A stretch of DNA of 64,000 nucleotides, from positions 6,944,001 through 7,008,000 of the forward strand of contig NZ_CP030047.1 of NCBI RefSeq assembly GCF_015291625.1, written 5' to 3'. Below are positions 15,792 through 24,291 of the stretch, one piece after another. This DNA comes from Bradyrhizobium sp. CCBAU 53421 (GTDB taxonomy: Bacteria > Pseudomonadota > Alphaproteobacteria > Rhizobiales > Xanthobacteraceae). The notes below the pieces were generated by a model. That model did not search any database. It was given only the letters and a program-made list of their open reading frames with translations, and was not told where the DNA came from. The stretch's first letter is position 1; each line of letters opens with the position of its first letter. Made by a program: the position numbers and the translations under genes.

Positions 15792-16643
15792 TTACGCCGC
15801 GTCGCGGCCGGCGTCGGATGTCTCCGGCGGGCGCGCCACCAGATGGCCGAGCATGATCGCGGTCATCAGCCGCTCCATCTCCAGCCACGCGGTGACGTGC
15901 GACATGGTCGGCCGGCCACCGAGCGCCAGCCGATTGACGTCATCGACCGCAGTCAATCCGCGCGGATAGAATTCGCGGAAGATCACCCGCTCGGCCAGGC
16001 CATCGACCAGGCGGAAATTCAGCGTTTTCGACAATTCGCTCAGCGCCTCGCCGACCAGCCGCTTGTTGCGCGAACCGAGCGTGGAGAGGCGATTGCGCAG
16101 CACCACCCATTCGAATGCCGGCTGATCGTTCGCGCTGCGCTGGCGCCGCGCCTCCTCCACCATCTTCGAATAGTGGCTGATGCCGGTCACCTTGAAGTCG
16201 TTTGGATCGACCGTGCCGAGCACGTCGAAGTCGACGAAGCTGTCGTTCAGCGGCGTAATCAGCGTGTTCGCCAGCGAATGCGTGAACGTCGTCAGATAGG
16301 TGTCGTGGCCGGGGCAGTCGATGACGACGAAATCGTGCGACCGGCTGAGCCGCTCGACGATCTCGGCAAGCGCGCTGCGGCCGAGCGTCTCGACCTCGCT
16401 GCCCCTGCCGCTCACCGTCTCGAAGCACATATGCGTGGGGGCGCCGAGCTCGAGCGAGGTCTCCCGCGCCCAGTCCCGCCGGTTATCGACGTAGTGCGTC
16501 AGCGACTTCTGCTTGTTGTCGAGATCGATGGTGGCGACCCGCTGACCCGCCTTGATCAGCGCGATGGCGACGTGCATGGCAATTGTCGACTTGCCAGAGC
16601 CGCCCTTGTTATTTCCGACAACAATTACTCGTGCGTTTGTCAT
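15792..16643 (-). CDS. mipZ: MipZ division-plane positioning ATPase
   Basis: 283 residues from the ATG at 16643 (MTNARVIVVGNNKGGSGKST). It has the deviant Walker A of the ParA/MinD class at residues 13-20 (KGGSGKST), Walker A' region VATIDLDNKQKSLTHYVDNR and Walker B VVIDCPGHD. The N-terminal VIVVGN-KGG-GKSTIA and the DLD-(R/K)Q-S motif are those of MipZ. In Caulobacter it forms a bipolar gradient through ParB and blocks FtsZ assembly away from midcell. The gene is monocistronic and converges on the GH79 gene with a 14-bp gap. Longer upstream frames lack a sensible start. Confidence 0.92.
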   Translation of the reverse strand: MTNARVIVVGNNKGGSGKSTIAMHVAIALIKAGQRVATIDLDNKQKSLTHYVDNRRDWARETSLELGAPTHMCFETVSGRGSEVETLGRSALAEIVERLSRSHDFVVIDCPGHDTYLTTFTHSLANTLITPLNDSFVDFDVLGTVDPNDFKVTGISHYSKMVEEARRQRSANDQPAFEWVVLRNRLSTLGSRNKRLVGEALSELSKTLNFRLVDGLAERVIFREFYPRGLTAVDDVNRLALGGRPTMSHVTAWLEMERLMTAIMLGHLVARPPETSDAGRDAA

Positions 16644-16851
16644 GGGAATCCATACCGGACGCTTGAGTGAAAGCAGGACGAAATTGAATTTAATGAATGG
16701 CTCGAATCTCCCTGATTCGACGAATCTCGACAAGAGTCGTCGCGCGATCGCCGTGATCGAAATTGATGCGGCTGCGACAACATTGTCACAACCGCAAGCC
16801 ATGCACGTATCGTGAACGCAGCGAGTGCCGCTCGGGCTTGCGCCCCTGGGA

Positions 16852-17640
16852 TTAGCGTCCCTGGAACACCGCGGCGCGGCGCTCCACGAACGACTTGATG
16901 CCCTCGGCCGCGTCAGCCGTGTTGAGCACGCGCTCGCGGATCTGCGGAATGATCGCAATCGCCGCCTGCTCGCCGGCTTCGATGAACTTGCGGCCCGCCT
17001 CCTTCGTCACCTGGATTCCGAGCGGCGCATTGCGCGCGATGATCTCGGCAAGCGCCATTGCGCGCTCGATCTGCTGACCGGCCGGCACGACTTCCTGCAC
17101 GAGGCCGATCCGATGCGCTTCCGCGGCAGTGAACTCGTCGCACAGCAGGAGGTGATACATCGCATCGCCCCACCCGGCTCGGCTGATGTAGCGGAAGTGC
17201 GCGCCGGCCAGCGGCGCGATGCCGCGCTTGGCCTCCATCTGGCAGAACCGGCTGTCGTCCGCGGCAATGACGATATCGCCGGCCAGCATCATCTCGATGC
17301 CGACGGTGAACACGATGCCCTGCACCGCGGTGATGATCGGCTTCCGGCACCGCTTCGACAATCCAAAGGGATCGACATTGCCTTCCGGCAGCGGCTTGCG
17401 GCTCGCGGTCGGGCCGAAGAATTTCGGCATGTCGAGCCCGGCGGTGAAACTGCCGCCGGCGGCGCACAGCACGCCGACCCAGAGGCCGTCATCATTGTCG
17501 AGCAGCGTCAGCGCGTCGGACAGCTCGGCCATCATCTCCGGACTGAAGGCGTTCTTCTTCGCGGGATTGTCGATGATGATCTTCAGGATGTGGTCATGCC
17601 GCTCGTGGCGGACCCGCCCTTCGCTCGCGCTGCCGGACAT
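16852..17640 (-). CDS. Crotonase/enoyl-CoA hydratase family protein
   Basis: 262 residues from the ATG at 17638-17640, preceded by GAGGAAC. Crotonase landmarks: NPAKKNAFSPEMM, oxyanion-hole segments GGSFTAGLDMPKFF and QGIVFTVGIEMMLAGDIVIA, and the trimerisation-region helix near PLGIQVTKEAGRKF. Catalytic Glu positions of true hydratases read as MEAKRGIAPLAGAH, where Glu is replaced, so the reaction may be isomerisation or other CoA chemistry. It is divergent from a TetR gene with a shared operator, suggesting regulation by an acyl-CoA or related ligand. Confidence 0.9.
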   Translation of the reverse strand: MSGSASEGRVRHERHDHILKIIIDNPAKKNAFSPEMMAELSDALTLLDNDDGLWVGVLCAAGGSFTAGLDMPKFFGPTASRKPLPEGNVDPFGLSKRCRKPIITAVQGIVFTVGIEMMLAGDIVIAADDSRFCQMEAKRGIAPLAGAHFRYISRAGWGDAMYHLLLCDEFTAAEAHRIGLVQEVVPAGQQIERAMALAEIIARNAPLGIQVTKEAGRKFIEAGEQAAIAIIPQIRERVLNTADAAEGIKSFVERRAAVFQGR

Positions 17641-17671
17641 CTGTTCCTCCCTGCTTTGTGACTGAACATTT

Positions 17672-17695
17672 TCTGGATGATACTTGTCATCCAGA
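17672..17695. promoter_or_regulatory. TetR-type operator in the crotonase/TetR intergenic region
   Basis: TCTGGATGA (17672-17680) and TCATCCAGA (17687-17695) form perfect 9-bp arms with a 6-nt spacer. A further half-site ATCCAGAA lies at 17711-17718. The palindrome is 31 bp from the crotonase start and 50 bp from the TetR start, placing it over both promoters. Confidence 0.75.
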
Positions 17696-17745
17696 TGCAT
17701 GATGGTCATAATCCAGAACGAGAGTCAAACAGGGGCACTGCGAAA

Positions 17746-18315
17746 ATGGGCCATTCCCAGGCCGACAAGGCCAGGAGCCGTGAGCGCATACTGAACGAGG
17801 CGGCGACGCAGATCCGCGACAAGGGGCTGGATGCGCTCAGCATCGGCAGCCTGATGCAGCAGGTGAAGCTGACCCATGGCGGCTTCTATGGGCACTTTGC
17901 CTCGCGTTCCGAGCTGATCGCCGCGGCGCTGCAACAGGCGCTGAATTCGGGCGAAGCGTCGGCGCACGCAGCGCGCGATCCCGACAAGCCGGTCAGCGTC
18001 AACGCCCTGGTACGAAGCTATCTCAGCCGCGCCCATCGCGACTCGCCGAAATCGGGCTGCGCGATCGGCGCGCTGATCTCGGATGTCGGCCGTGCCGATG
18101 CGCGGTGCCGCGCGGTGATGGAACCGCACATCGAATCCTTCATCGCCAAGGTCGTCGAGACGCTCGGCGACGATGACGACAGCAGCGCGATCGTCGCAGT
18201 GAGCGCGATGGTCGGCGCGCTCGCGATCTCGCGCGTCATCATCGATCCGAAGCGGTCCGACGCCATTCTGCGCACGGTGCGCGATGCCATCGTCGCGATG
18301 GCGTCCGACGAATGA
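17746..18315 (+). CDS. TetR family transcriptional regulator
   Basis: 189 residues from the ATG at 17746 (MGHSQADKARSRERILNEAA). The TetR helix-turn-helix spans LSIGSLMQQVKLTHGGFYGHFASRSEL in pieces: helix 2 LSIGSLMQQV, turn LTHGG, recognition FYGHFASR. The C-terminal part (SYLSRAHRDSPKSGCAIGALISDVGR) matches TetR_C domains of the AcrR/NemR-like group with a conserved Cys, which in NemR-type sensors can respond to electrophiles. It is divergent from the crotonase and upstream of an SDR, with an operator at 17672-17695. Confidence 0.93.
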   Translation: MGHSQADKARSRERILNEAATQIRDKGLDALSIGSLMQQVKLTHGGFYGHFASRSELIAAALQQALNSGEASAHAARDPDKPVSVNALVRSYLSRAHRDSPKSGCAIGALISDVGRADARCRAVMEPHIESFIAKVVETLGDDDDSSAIVAVSAMVGALAISRVIIDPKRSDAILRTVRDAIVAMASDE

Positions 18316-18352
18316 TTTCACCCGCGCCGCGGGCACCTTGATGGAGCAAGCC

Positions 18353-19111
18353 ATGAACGACCGATCCGGCCACGGGCCGACCGCTGTAGAGGGAAGCGTG
18401 CTGATCGCCGGCGTCGGCGCCTCCAACGGCCTTGGCGCTGCGATCGCGCGCCGCTTTGCGGCCGGCGGTTACCCCGTGGCGATCGCCGGGCGCAACGCCG
18501 AGAAGCTCGCCGCAACGGCGGCCGAACTCGCGGCAAGCGGCGCCAAGGTCGCCCATGTCGTCGGCGATGCCTCCACCGCCGCGGATGTCGCCCGCTTCGT
18601 CGAGGCCGCCGGGAAGCTCGCGCCGCTGGCGATGGCCGTGCACAATGCCGGCTCCAACCGGCCCGCACCGTTTCTCAAGGTCAGCGAGCAGCGCTTCGAG
18701 GAGCACTGGCGCGAACATGCGCTCGGCGGCTTCCAACTCGCGCAGGCTGCGATCCCTGCCCTGCTGGCGCGTGGCGGCGGCACGCTGGTGTTCACCGGCG
18801 CCAGCGGCTCGCTGCGCGGCAAGGCCAACTACGCGCCGTTCGCCTCTGCCAAGGCGGCGCTGCGCGCGCTGGCGCAGAGCGTGGCGCGGGAATTCGGGCC
18901 GCAAGGCATCCATGTCGGCCATGTCGTGGTCGACGGTGGCATCGAGGGCGATCGCCTGCTGAGCCTGCGCCCGCAACTGAAGGATGACCGCGGGCCGGAT
19001 GGACTGCTCAACATCGCGGCGATCGCGGACGCCTATTGGGTGCTGCATCACCAGCATCGCAGTGCATGGACGCTGGAGCTCGACCTGCGGCCATGGGCGG
19101 AACAGTTCTGA
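18353..19111 (+). CDS. SDR family oxidoreductase with Phe in place of the catalytic Tyr
   Basis: 252 residues from the ATG at 18353, chosen for GGAG seven bases upstream. Rossmann fold with an unusual glycine motif, GVGASNGLGAAIARRF, then VHNAGSNRPAPF (NAG motif) and LVFTGASGSLRG (Ser). Where classical SDRs have YxxxK, this reads FASAK within YAPFASAKAALRALAQ, so the catalytic Tyr is Phe; the nearby Tyr is three residues earlier. This is seen in a subgroup of SDRs and suggests altered or no dehydrogenase chemistry. The gene follows the TetR gene by 37 bp and precedes a GST. Confidence 0.88.
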   Translation: MNDRSGHGPTAVEGSVLIAGVGASNGLGAAIARRFAAGGYPVAIAGRNAEKLAATAAELAASGAKVAHVVGDASTAADVARFVEAAGKLAPLAMAVHNAGSNRPAPFLKVSEQRFEEHWREHALGGFQLAQAAIPALLARGGGTLVFTGASGSLRGKANYAPFASAKAALRALAQSVAREFGPQGIHVGHVVVDGGIEGDRLLSLRPQLKDDRGPDGLLNIAAIADAYWVLHHQHRSAWTLELDLRPWAEQF

Positions 19112-19223
19112 CGGCACGGCGCCGTCGTCGTTCTCCCGTGGAAATGGGTTGCGATCCGCCGAAATCTTGTCAGGCTACGCGACAAGGTCCGAGGAGATCG
19201 CACCCCTGTCCCGGGAGGAGGCC

Positions 19224-20147
19224 ATGTCGCAGCCCACGCCGATCCTGCATCATTTCGATCAGTCGCCGTTCTCCGAGAAGATCCGCGTCATCTTCGGATT
19301 CAAGAAGCTGGCCTGGACCTCGGTGCGGATTTCCCGGATCATGCCGCGGCCGGATTTGATGCCAATGACCGGCGGCTATCGCCGCACGCCCACGATGCAG
19401 ATCGGTGCCGACATCTATTGCGACACCCAGATCATCATCCGCGAGCTGGAGCGGCGCTATCCGACGCCGACGCTGTTTCCCGCCGGCAATGCCGGGATGC
19501 CCTGGGCGCTCGGCATGTGGAGCGACCGGCTGTTTTTCCAGAACACCGTGAACCTCGTGTTCGGCTTCATCGGCGACAAGGTCCCGCAAGAATTCATCGC
19601 GGATCGCGAGAAGCTGCGCGGCGCCAAGTTCGACGTCGCCGCCATGACCGCAGCGCTGCCGCAGATGCGCGACCAGTTCCGCGCCAACATCGACTGGATC
19701 GAGGCGCAACTCGCCGACGGCCGATCGTGGCTGTCCGGCGAGTTCAGCCTCGCCGACGTCAACGCCTACATGAACGTGTGGTACGCACGGCAGAGCCTCG
19801 CCCCGATGGACCAGATCATGAAGCACTTCCCACGCGTTGCGGCATGGGAAGAGCGCATCCGCGCCATCGGCCACGGCACGCGCACCGAGATGTCGTCGGC
19901 CGACGCGCTCGAGATCGCGGCGAAGGCGCAGCCGGAGTCGCCCGTTTTCGGCGACCCCGCGGATCCGAACGGCCGCAAGCCCGGCGATATCGTCAGCGTG
20001 ATGCCGGATGATTACGGCAAGGTCCCGGTCCGCGGTGAGATCGTCTCGCTGTCGGCACAGCACATCGCGATTCGCCGGTCAGACGAACGGACAGGCGAGG
20101 TGGTGGTGCATTTCCCGCGGGCCGGCTTCCTGGTCAGCCCGGGCTGA
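19224..20147 (+). CDS. Glutathione S-transferase family protein with extra C-terminal domain
   Basis: 307 residues from the ATG at 19224 (GGGAGGAGG just upstream). N-terminal thioredoxin-like domain: ILHHFDQSPFSEKIRVIFGFK with a Ser/Cys-type active-site segment, cis-Pro region TPTMQIGADIYCDTQIIIRELE. The helical GST_C domain has WLSGEFSLADVNAYMNVWYAR. From about residue 235 a further 70 residues (PVFGDPADPNGRKPGDIVSV to the end) form a beta-rich tail not found in ordinary GSTs of about 220 residues. Its function is not clear. It follows the SDR by 112 bp and may share its transcript. Confidence 0.87.
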   Translation: MSQPTPILHHFDQSPFSEKIRVIFGFKKLAWTSVRISRIMPRPDLMPMTGGYRRTPTMQIGADIYCDTQIIIRELERRYPTPTLFPAGNAGMPWALGMWSDRLFFQNTVNLVFGFIGDKVPQEFIADREKLRGAKFDVAAMTAALPQMRDQFRANIDWIEAQLADGRSWLSGEFSLADVNAYMNVWYARQSLAPMDQIMKHFPRVAAWEERIRAIGHGTRTEMSSADALEIAAKAQPESPVFGDPADPNGRKPGDIVSVMPDDYGKVPVRGEIVSLSAQHIAIRRSDERTGEVVVHFPRAGFLVSPG

Positions 20148-20242
20148 TCGCCGCAGCCTCGACCACGGCTGGATACAAGCGACCTGGAAACGCTGCGTTT
20201 CGCGGCGTGACCTTGCCGGTCGGCGAACAGGCCATAGGTTTA

Positions 20243-20254
20243 TTGGAATTCCAA
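20243..20254. promoter_or_regulatory. Palindrome upstream of the LLM flavoprotein gene
   Basis: TTGGAATTCCAA is a perfect 12-bp palindrome in the otherwise GC-rich gap 20148-20370, flanked by AT-rich bases (gtttattggaattccaacc). It lies 117 bp before the start of the next gene. It could be an operator or promoter element; nothing else supports this. Confidence 0.3.
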
Positions 20255-20370
20255 CCAAAGGCTCCACAGCGCAGGCTCGCGGACATCTCCGCAGCACCAC
20301 GACCCTTCGGCCTGCGTGCGATGGGTGGCCCGTGGCGGATGCTCCGCCACGCCGACAACTGGACTATGTG

Positions 20371-21405
20371 ATGACGACCTCTCTCGAATTCGGGCTCGAC
20401 ACGTTCGGCGATGTCACCAAGGACGCCGCCGGCGCGCCGCTGTCGCACGCCCAGGTGATCCGCAACGTCGTCGACGAGGCGGTGCTGGCCGATCAGCTCG
20501 GGATCGATTTCATCGGGCTCGGCGAGCACCACCGGGCCGACTTCGCGATCTCCTCGCCCGAGACCGTGCTGGCGGCCATCGCCGCGCGCACCCAGAACAT
20601 CCGGCTCGGCTCGGCGGTGACCGTGCTGAGCTCGGACGATCCGATCCGCGTCTTCCAGCGCTTCGCCACCGTCGACGCGGTCTCGAACGGCCGCGCCGAG
20701 GTGATCCTCGGCCGCGGCTCCTTCACCGAGTCGTTCCCGCTGTTCGGCTTCGACCTCAAGCAATACAACGAGCTGTTCGAGGAGAAGCTCGATCTGTTCA
20801 CCGAGCTCCTGAAACAGGAGCCGGTGAACTGGGAAGGCAAGCTGCGGCCGCCGCTCAAGAGCCAATCGGTCTATCCGCCGGTCGAGCACGGCCGGTTGAA
20901 GACCTGGATCGGCGTCGGCGGCAGCCCCGAATCGGTGGTTCGCGCGGCGCATTACGATCTGCCGCTGATGCTCGCCATCATCGGCGGCGATCCCAAGCGC
21001 TTCGCACCCTATGTCGATCTGCACCAGCGCGCCTACCAGCAGTTCGGCCGGACGCCGAAGCCGATCGGCGTTCATTCGCCGGGCTACGTCGCCGAGACCG
21101 ACGCGCAGGCGCGCGAGGAGCTGTGGCCGGACTACAAGCTGATGCGTGACCGGATCGGCAAGGAGCGCGGCTGGCCGCCGATGGGCCGCGACGAGTTCGT
21201 GGCCGAGGCCGAGCACGGTTCGCTCTATGTCGGCGCCCCCGAAACCGTCGCCCGCAAGATCGCGTCGACCGTCAAGGCGCTCGGCGCTGCGCGCTTCCAG
21301 CTGAAATATTCGGCCGGTCCGATGCCGCACGAGAAGCTGATGAAAAGCATCGAGCTCTATGGCCGTAAGGTGGTGCCGATGGTGCGCGACATGCTCGCCG
21401 CCTGA
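20371..21405 (+). CDS. LLM class flavin-dependent oxidoreductase
   Basis: 344 residues from the ATG at 20371 (MTTSLEFGLDTFGDVTKDAA). Bacterial luciferase-like TIM barrel: FIGLGEHHRADFAISSPETVLAAIAARTQ in sections, LGSAVTVLSSDDPIRVFQRFATVDAVSNGRAEVILGRGSF in sections, and the C-terminal VGAPETVARKIASTVKALG. It belongs to the group of LuxA-like enzymes with an EHH motif, using FMN or F420; in this organism FMN is more likely. The physiological substrate is unknown. It stands alone, away from the sulfur cluster. Confidence 0.9.
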   Translation: MTTSLEFGLDTFGDVTKDAAGAPLSHAQVIRNVVDEAVLADQLGIDFIGLGEHHRADFAISSPETVLAAIAARTQNIRLGSAVTVLSSDDPIRVFQRFATVDAVSNGRAEVILGRGSFTESFPLFGFDLKQYNELFEEKLDLFTELLKQEPVNWEGKLRPPLKSQSVYPPVEHGRLKTWIGVGGSPESVVRAAHYDLPLMLAIIGGDPKRFAPYVDLHQRAYQQFGRTPKPIGVHSPGYVAETDAQAREELWPDYKLMRDRIGKERGWPPMGRDEFVAEAEHGSLYVGAPETVARKIASTVKALGAARFQLKYSAGPMPHEKLMKSIELYGRKVVPMVRDMLAA

Positions 21406-21432
21406 TACGCGAGCGAGCCGACCAAAGCAAAA

Positions 21433-21456
21433 CCCCCGGCGTTTTGGCGCCGGGGG
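21433..21456 (-). terminator. Rho-independent terminator for the minus-strand winged-helix gene
   Basis: CCCCCGGCG (21433-21441) pairs with CGCCGGGGG (21448-21456), loop ttttgg. On the minus strand the stem is followed by TTTTGCTTTGG, a U-tract, so it acts on transcripts coming from the right. It shares the string CAAAGCAAAACCCCCGGCGT with the terminator at 21845-21866. It may also slow transcription from the LLM gene on the left. Confidence 0.8.
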
Positions 21457-21521
21457 CAAGTTGAAGATAGACCATGCGAAGCCCGGCTGCCCGGGACAAT
21501 CGGATCAGTGCCAGTCTTGGC

Positions 21522-21770
21522 TCAGAGATCGGGCTTTGCTGCGTGATACGTGAACGGGTCCGCCGCCCATCCTCGACCGTGCCGCTCCAGCCAGCCCGCT
21601 GCCACCAACTTTCGGCACGTTGGATTGACGCGCTGTATGGAGCCTTCCTCGCCGAAGATGCGCTCGGCAATCTGGCGTTCGGTAAGACCTGGTCGCTCGC
21701 GAATGAGCCGAATTATTTGTTGAGCTACCGTCATCGGTGCCAAACGATCCATCGGTGGGCGGGTAAGCAT
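21522..21770 (-). CDS. Small winged-helix DNA-binding protein
   Basis: 82 residues if started at the ATG at 21770; starts at 21752 and 21734 are also possible. The sequence MTVAQQIIRLIRERPGLTER then QIAERIFGEEGSIQRVNPTC and RKLVAAGWLERHGRGWAADP is a winged helix: a helix, a turn with LTERQIAERIFG, a recognition helix and a wing around RHGRGWAADPFTYH. No family is certain. It has its own terminator at 21433-21456 and sits downstream of the porin terminator, so it is likely transcribed separately. GC content is lower than the neighbours. Confidence 0.65.
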   Translation of the reverse strand: MLTRPPMDRLAPMTVAQQIIRLIRERPGLTERQIAERIFGEEGSIQRVNPTCRKLVAAGWLERHGRGWAADPFTYHAAKPDL

Positions 21771-21844
21771 TAATGAACAGAATATGACATCGTGCAAAAA
21801 GATGGCGCTCTTGTGAGAGCTGCCGCTGACTGAACAAAGCAAAA

Positions 21845-21866
21845 CCCCCGGCGTTTCCACCGGGGG
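21845..21866 (-). terminator. Rho-independent terminator of the porin gene
   Basis: CCCCCGG (21845-21851) pairs with CCGGGGG (21860-21866), loop cgtttcca, followed on the minus strand by TTTTGCTTTGTT. It lies 31 bp past the porin stop. Confidence 0.85.
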
Positions 21867-21897
21867 CTCTGTTAACTTGCAGTCAGATCAACCGGTA

Positions 21898-23448
21898 TTA
21901 CCAGTTGCGCTGAGCGCGAAGCAGCAGGGTCACAGTATTCTGGTCCTTCAGCTCGTAGAGAGCGGCAGGCTTGCCGATGGCGGCGCTGGGCGCCGAGACC
22001 GTACCAGCATACTTCTGATCCAGATGGGTGTAGGTCAGGTCTGCCGTGAAGGTCAGGTTCTTGACCGGGGTCCACTGGGTCTGGGTACCAATCTGCGCGA
22101 TGTTGTAGTCGGGGTTGCAGGTGGTGATCGCGCCGCCCAGAGCATTGAGGGTGGTACGAACCGAGCCGCCCACGCCACCGATGCCGCAGAGGAGGGTCTT
22201 AGCCGTATCGTTGTAGGTGATGCCGGCATAAGCACCGTAGATCGAGGTGTTCCAGTAGGGGCTCCAGTTGTGCACGTATGCACCGCGGAAACCCCAGGTC
22301 GTGACGAGCTGCTGCCCAGTGTTCACGCCGCCGATGGCACCGAACACGCTGTCAGGAGCAACGCCGATACCAATGCTCTGGTACGCGCCGGGCAGACCGG
22401 TTCCACCATAAATGGTGTTGGCACCAGCCGAACCAGCGAGGTCCTGGATGTTGTAGCGCGTCGCACCGTTGGTGTAGACGCCCTGGACGTTGATGGTGTC
22501 GCCAGGTCCGGTCGGGATGTTCTTGATCGACAAGGCCAACTGACCAGCCCAGCCCCACTTGTCGTCCGGATGACCGGTCAACTCAGTGCCGCCGTAGTAG
22601 GCCGCGTGGTTGTCATGCGCCGCGAACGACGCCTGGAACAGACCCCAAGCCTGGTCGACGCGCAGCATCGCGACGAGGTCCGGAGCGATCGTGCCAGCGT
22701 AGTCGCTGGTGCCGTACGCGCCGCCTGCGAGGATGTTGTTCACGCCAGCCTGATAGTAGGCCGTCTGGTCCTGAGCCGACAGAGACAGCGACACGCCGTT
22801 GCCGAACTGCGCGGTGTAGGTGAACTGGTTCACACCAGTGATCGTACCGCCGCCGCCGACGAGACCGTCGAAGTTGTTGCCCGGATAGTTGGCCCACGGA
22901 GCCGAGAACTGCGAGACCGCCTTACCCATGGTGAAGCCGGCGAACTGGATGAAGGCGTAGTAGACGCCGACCGTACCGCCAGCAACCGCACCGGAGTTCG
23001 CGTTGTTCGGAGCCTGAGTCGTGCCGATCGGCGAGTAAACGGTCGCGCCGTTACCCTGGCCGGCGTAGGTGTCCGACGTCCACGAGAACGTCGCATCGAA
23101 GAACGTACGAACGACGCCGTACTCGGTCGCCGTGCGCGTATCGATGTTCAGGTCTTCACGAGAGCGCCAGGTGTAGCCGTTGGTGAACCGGTTGTTCGCA
23201 CCGCCGGCACCCGAGGTGTTGCCGGTGTGATCCGAGTTCGAGTTCACGACGACGTCAGCGCGCAGGTAACCGCCCAGCTTGATACAGGTATCGGTGCCCG
23301 GGATGTAATAGAAACCGGGACCATACAGGGAGCAAATCTTCACGTACTCGACCGCTTTGGCCTTGACGGGAAGATCGGCCGCCTGAGCTCCGCCGACCGC
23401 GACGAGTGCCGCCGCCGAGCCGAGGATAAGGCTCTTAACCATCTTCAT
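21898..23448 (-). CDS. Porin (Porin_2 / alphaproteobacterial Omp family)
   Basis: 516 residues with a clear signal peptide (MKMVKSLILGSAAALVAVGG, cleavage after AQAA). The mature protein starts DLPVKAKAVEYVKICSLYG, and the phrase FYYIPGTDTCIKLGGYLRADV is the N-terminal mark of Rhizobiales porins. Alternating hydrophobic strands rich in Gly, Asn, Thr and Tyr and a final aromatic residue (RAQRNW) fit an outer-membrane beta-barrel for diffusion of small solutes. The ribosome site GGAGG precedes the ATG by 7 nt. GC is lower than nearby genes and codon use looks biased, as in highly expressed genes. Confidence 0.94.
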   Translation of the reverse strand: MKMVKSLILGSAAALVAVGGAQAADLPVKAKAVEYVKICSLYGPGFYYIPGTDTCIKLGGYLRADVVVNSNSDHTGNTSGAGGANNRFTNGYTWRSREDLNIDTRTATEYGVVRTFFDATFSWTSDTYAGQGNGATVYSPIGTTQAPNNANSGAVAGGTVGVYYAFIQFAGFTMGKAVSQFSAPWANYPGNNFDGLVGGGGTITGVNQFTYTAQFGNGVSLSLSAQDQTAYYQAGVNNILAGGAYGTSDYAGTIAPDLVAMLRVDQAWGLFQASFAAHDNHAAYYGGTELTGHPDDKWGWAGQLALSIKNIPTGPGDTINVQGVYTNGATRYNIQDLAGSAGANTIYGGTGLPGAYQSIGIGVAPDSVFGAIGGVNTGQQLVTTWGFRGAYVHNWSPYWNTSIYGAYAGITYNDTAKTLLCGIGGVGGSVRTTLNALGGAITTCNPDYNIAQIGTQTQWTPVKNLTFTADLTYTHLDQKYAGTVSAPSAAIGKPAALYELKDQNTVTLLLRAQRNW

Positions 23449-24291
23449 GTTAAACCTCCAAGTTGCTCTATCTCAGGGAAGGTTCCGGTTCCGCCGGGTA
23501 AAACACCCTCAGGTTGGTTCCCTTTGTCCCTTAAATCCCCGCTTAGTCGCTTCGCGCCTTCGGACACACCCGCATGAACGCGAGGGACTTAAGCGAACCA
23601 CCTAGAACGGGACGACCTTGGGATGCCCCCCTCCGTCGCAGTTCCATATGAGACAGAAGGCCCCCGATCACGCAACAAAAGACCGCTGGCGCCGAGCCGC
23701 GTTGCGGCTGTTTTCGGGCAAATGTTGCACAAATATCACGGGCATTTGAACTGCGGCGCTTCGTCAAGCCATTGAAATACAAAGGTAATATTTGAGATAC
23801 CGCTAGCGGGCACAAGTCTGGGCAACACCGGGCGGAACGGTGTGCAAAACGCGTAGTCCTACGGAGAAAGCGAAAATCGGAGCCCGTCCTGGTGCCGCTG
23901 ATTCCGGCTCGATGCCCAAAATTTCGGCTCAAAAACAACGGTATCTGAACGAGATAACCCGCCCCGATTACCGTCGACTCGCGCCTTGAAGGGGGCATTC
24001 CGATTGCTCGGAGCAGGCCGGAAGACGGCGGACAGACCACCTCATACGTGCTCTATCGGCGCTACATGTCACCGCGATGTCAGTGCGCGGAATCAATCGA
24101 TTTGTTCTCCGCAGCCGCCGCGCGATGAAAGATCTCCACTGCACGCGTGACGTCCTCACACGACGCGATGCAGCTCGATGCAGCCACAAGACGCGTCGTT
24201 GGCGAGAGCCCGCAGGCGCCGCGAAGCGGCGCCGTGACCGTTCGTATCGGGCAACGGCGGCGACGGGACTCCGCCGGGAGCAGCCTCGTAC
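23449..24291. other. Long non-coding stretch upstream of the porin
   Basis: About 840 bp between the divergently oriented ends of the porin start and the helicase stop. No convincing coding frame is visible; open frames here lack ribosome sites and family motifs. The first 150 bp probably hold the porin promoter and a long 5' leader. The 23700-23830 part is AT-richer (gcacaaatatcacgggc, gaaatacaaaggtaatatttg). Small RNAs may hide here but none is recognisable by eye. Confidence 0.5.
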
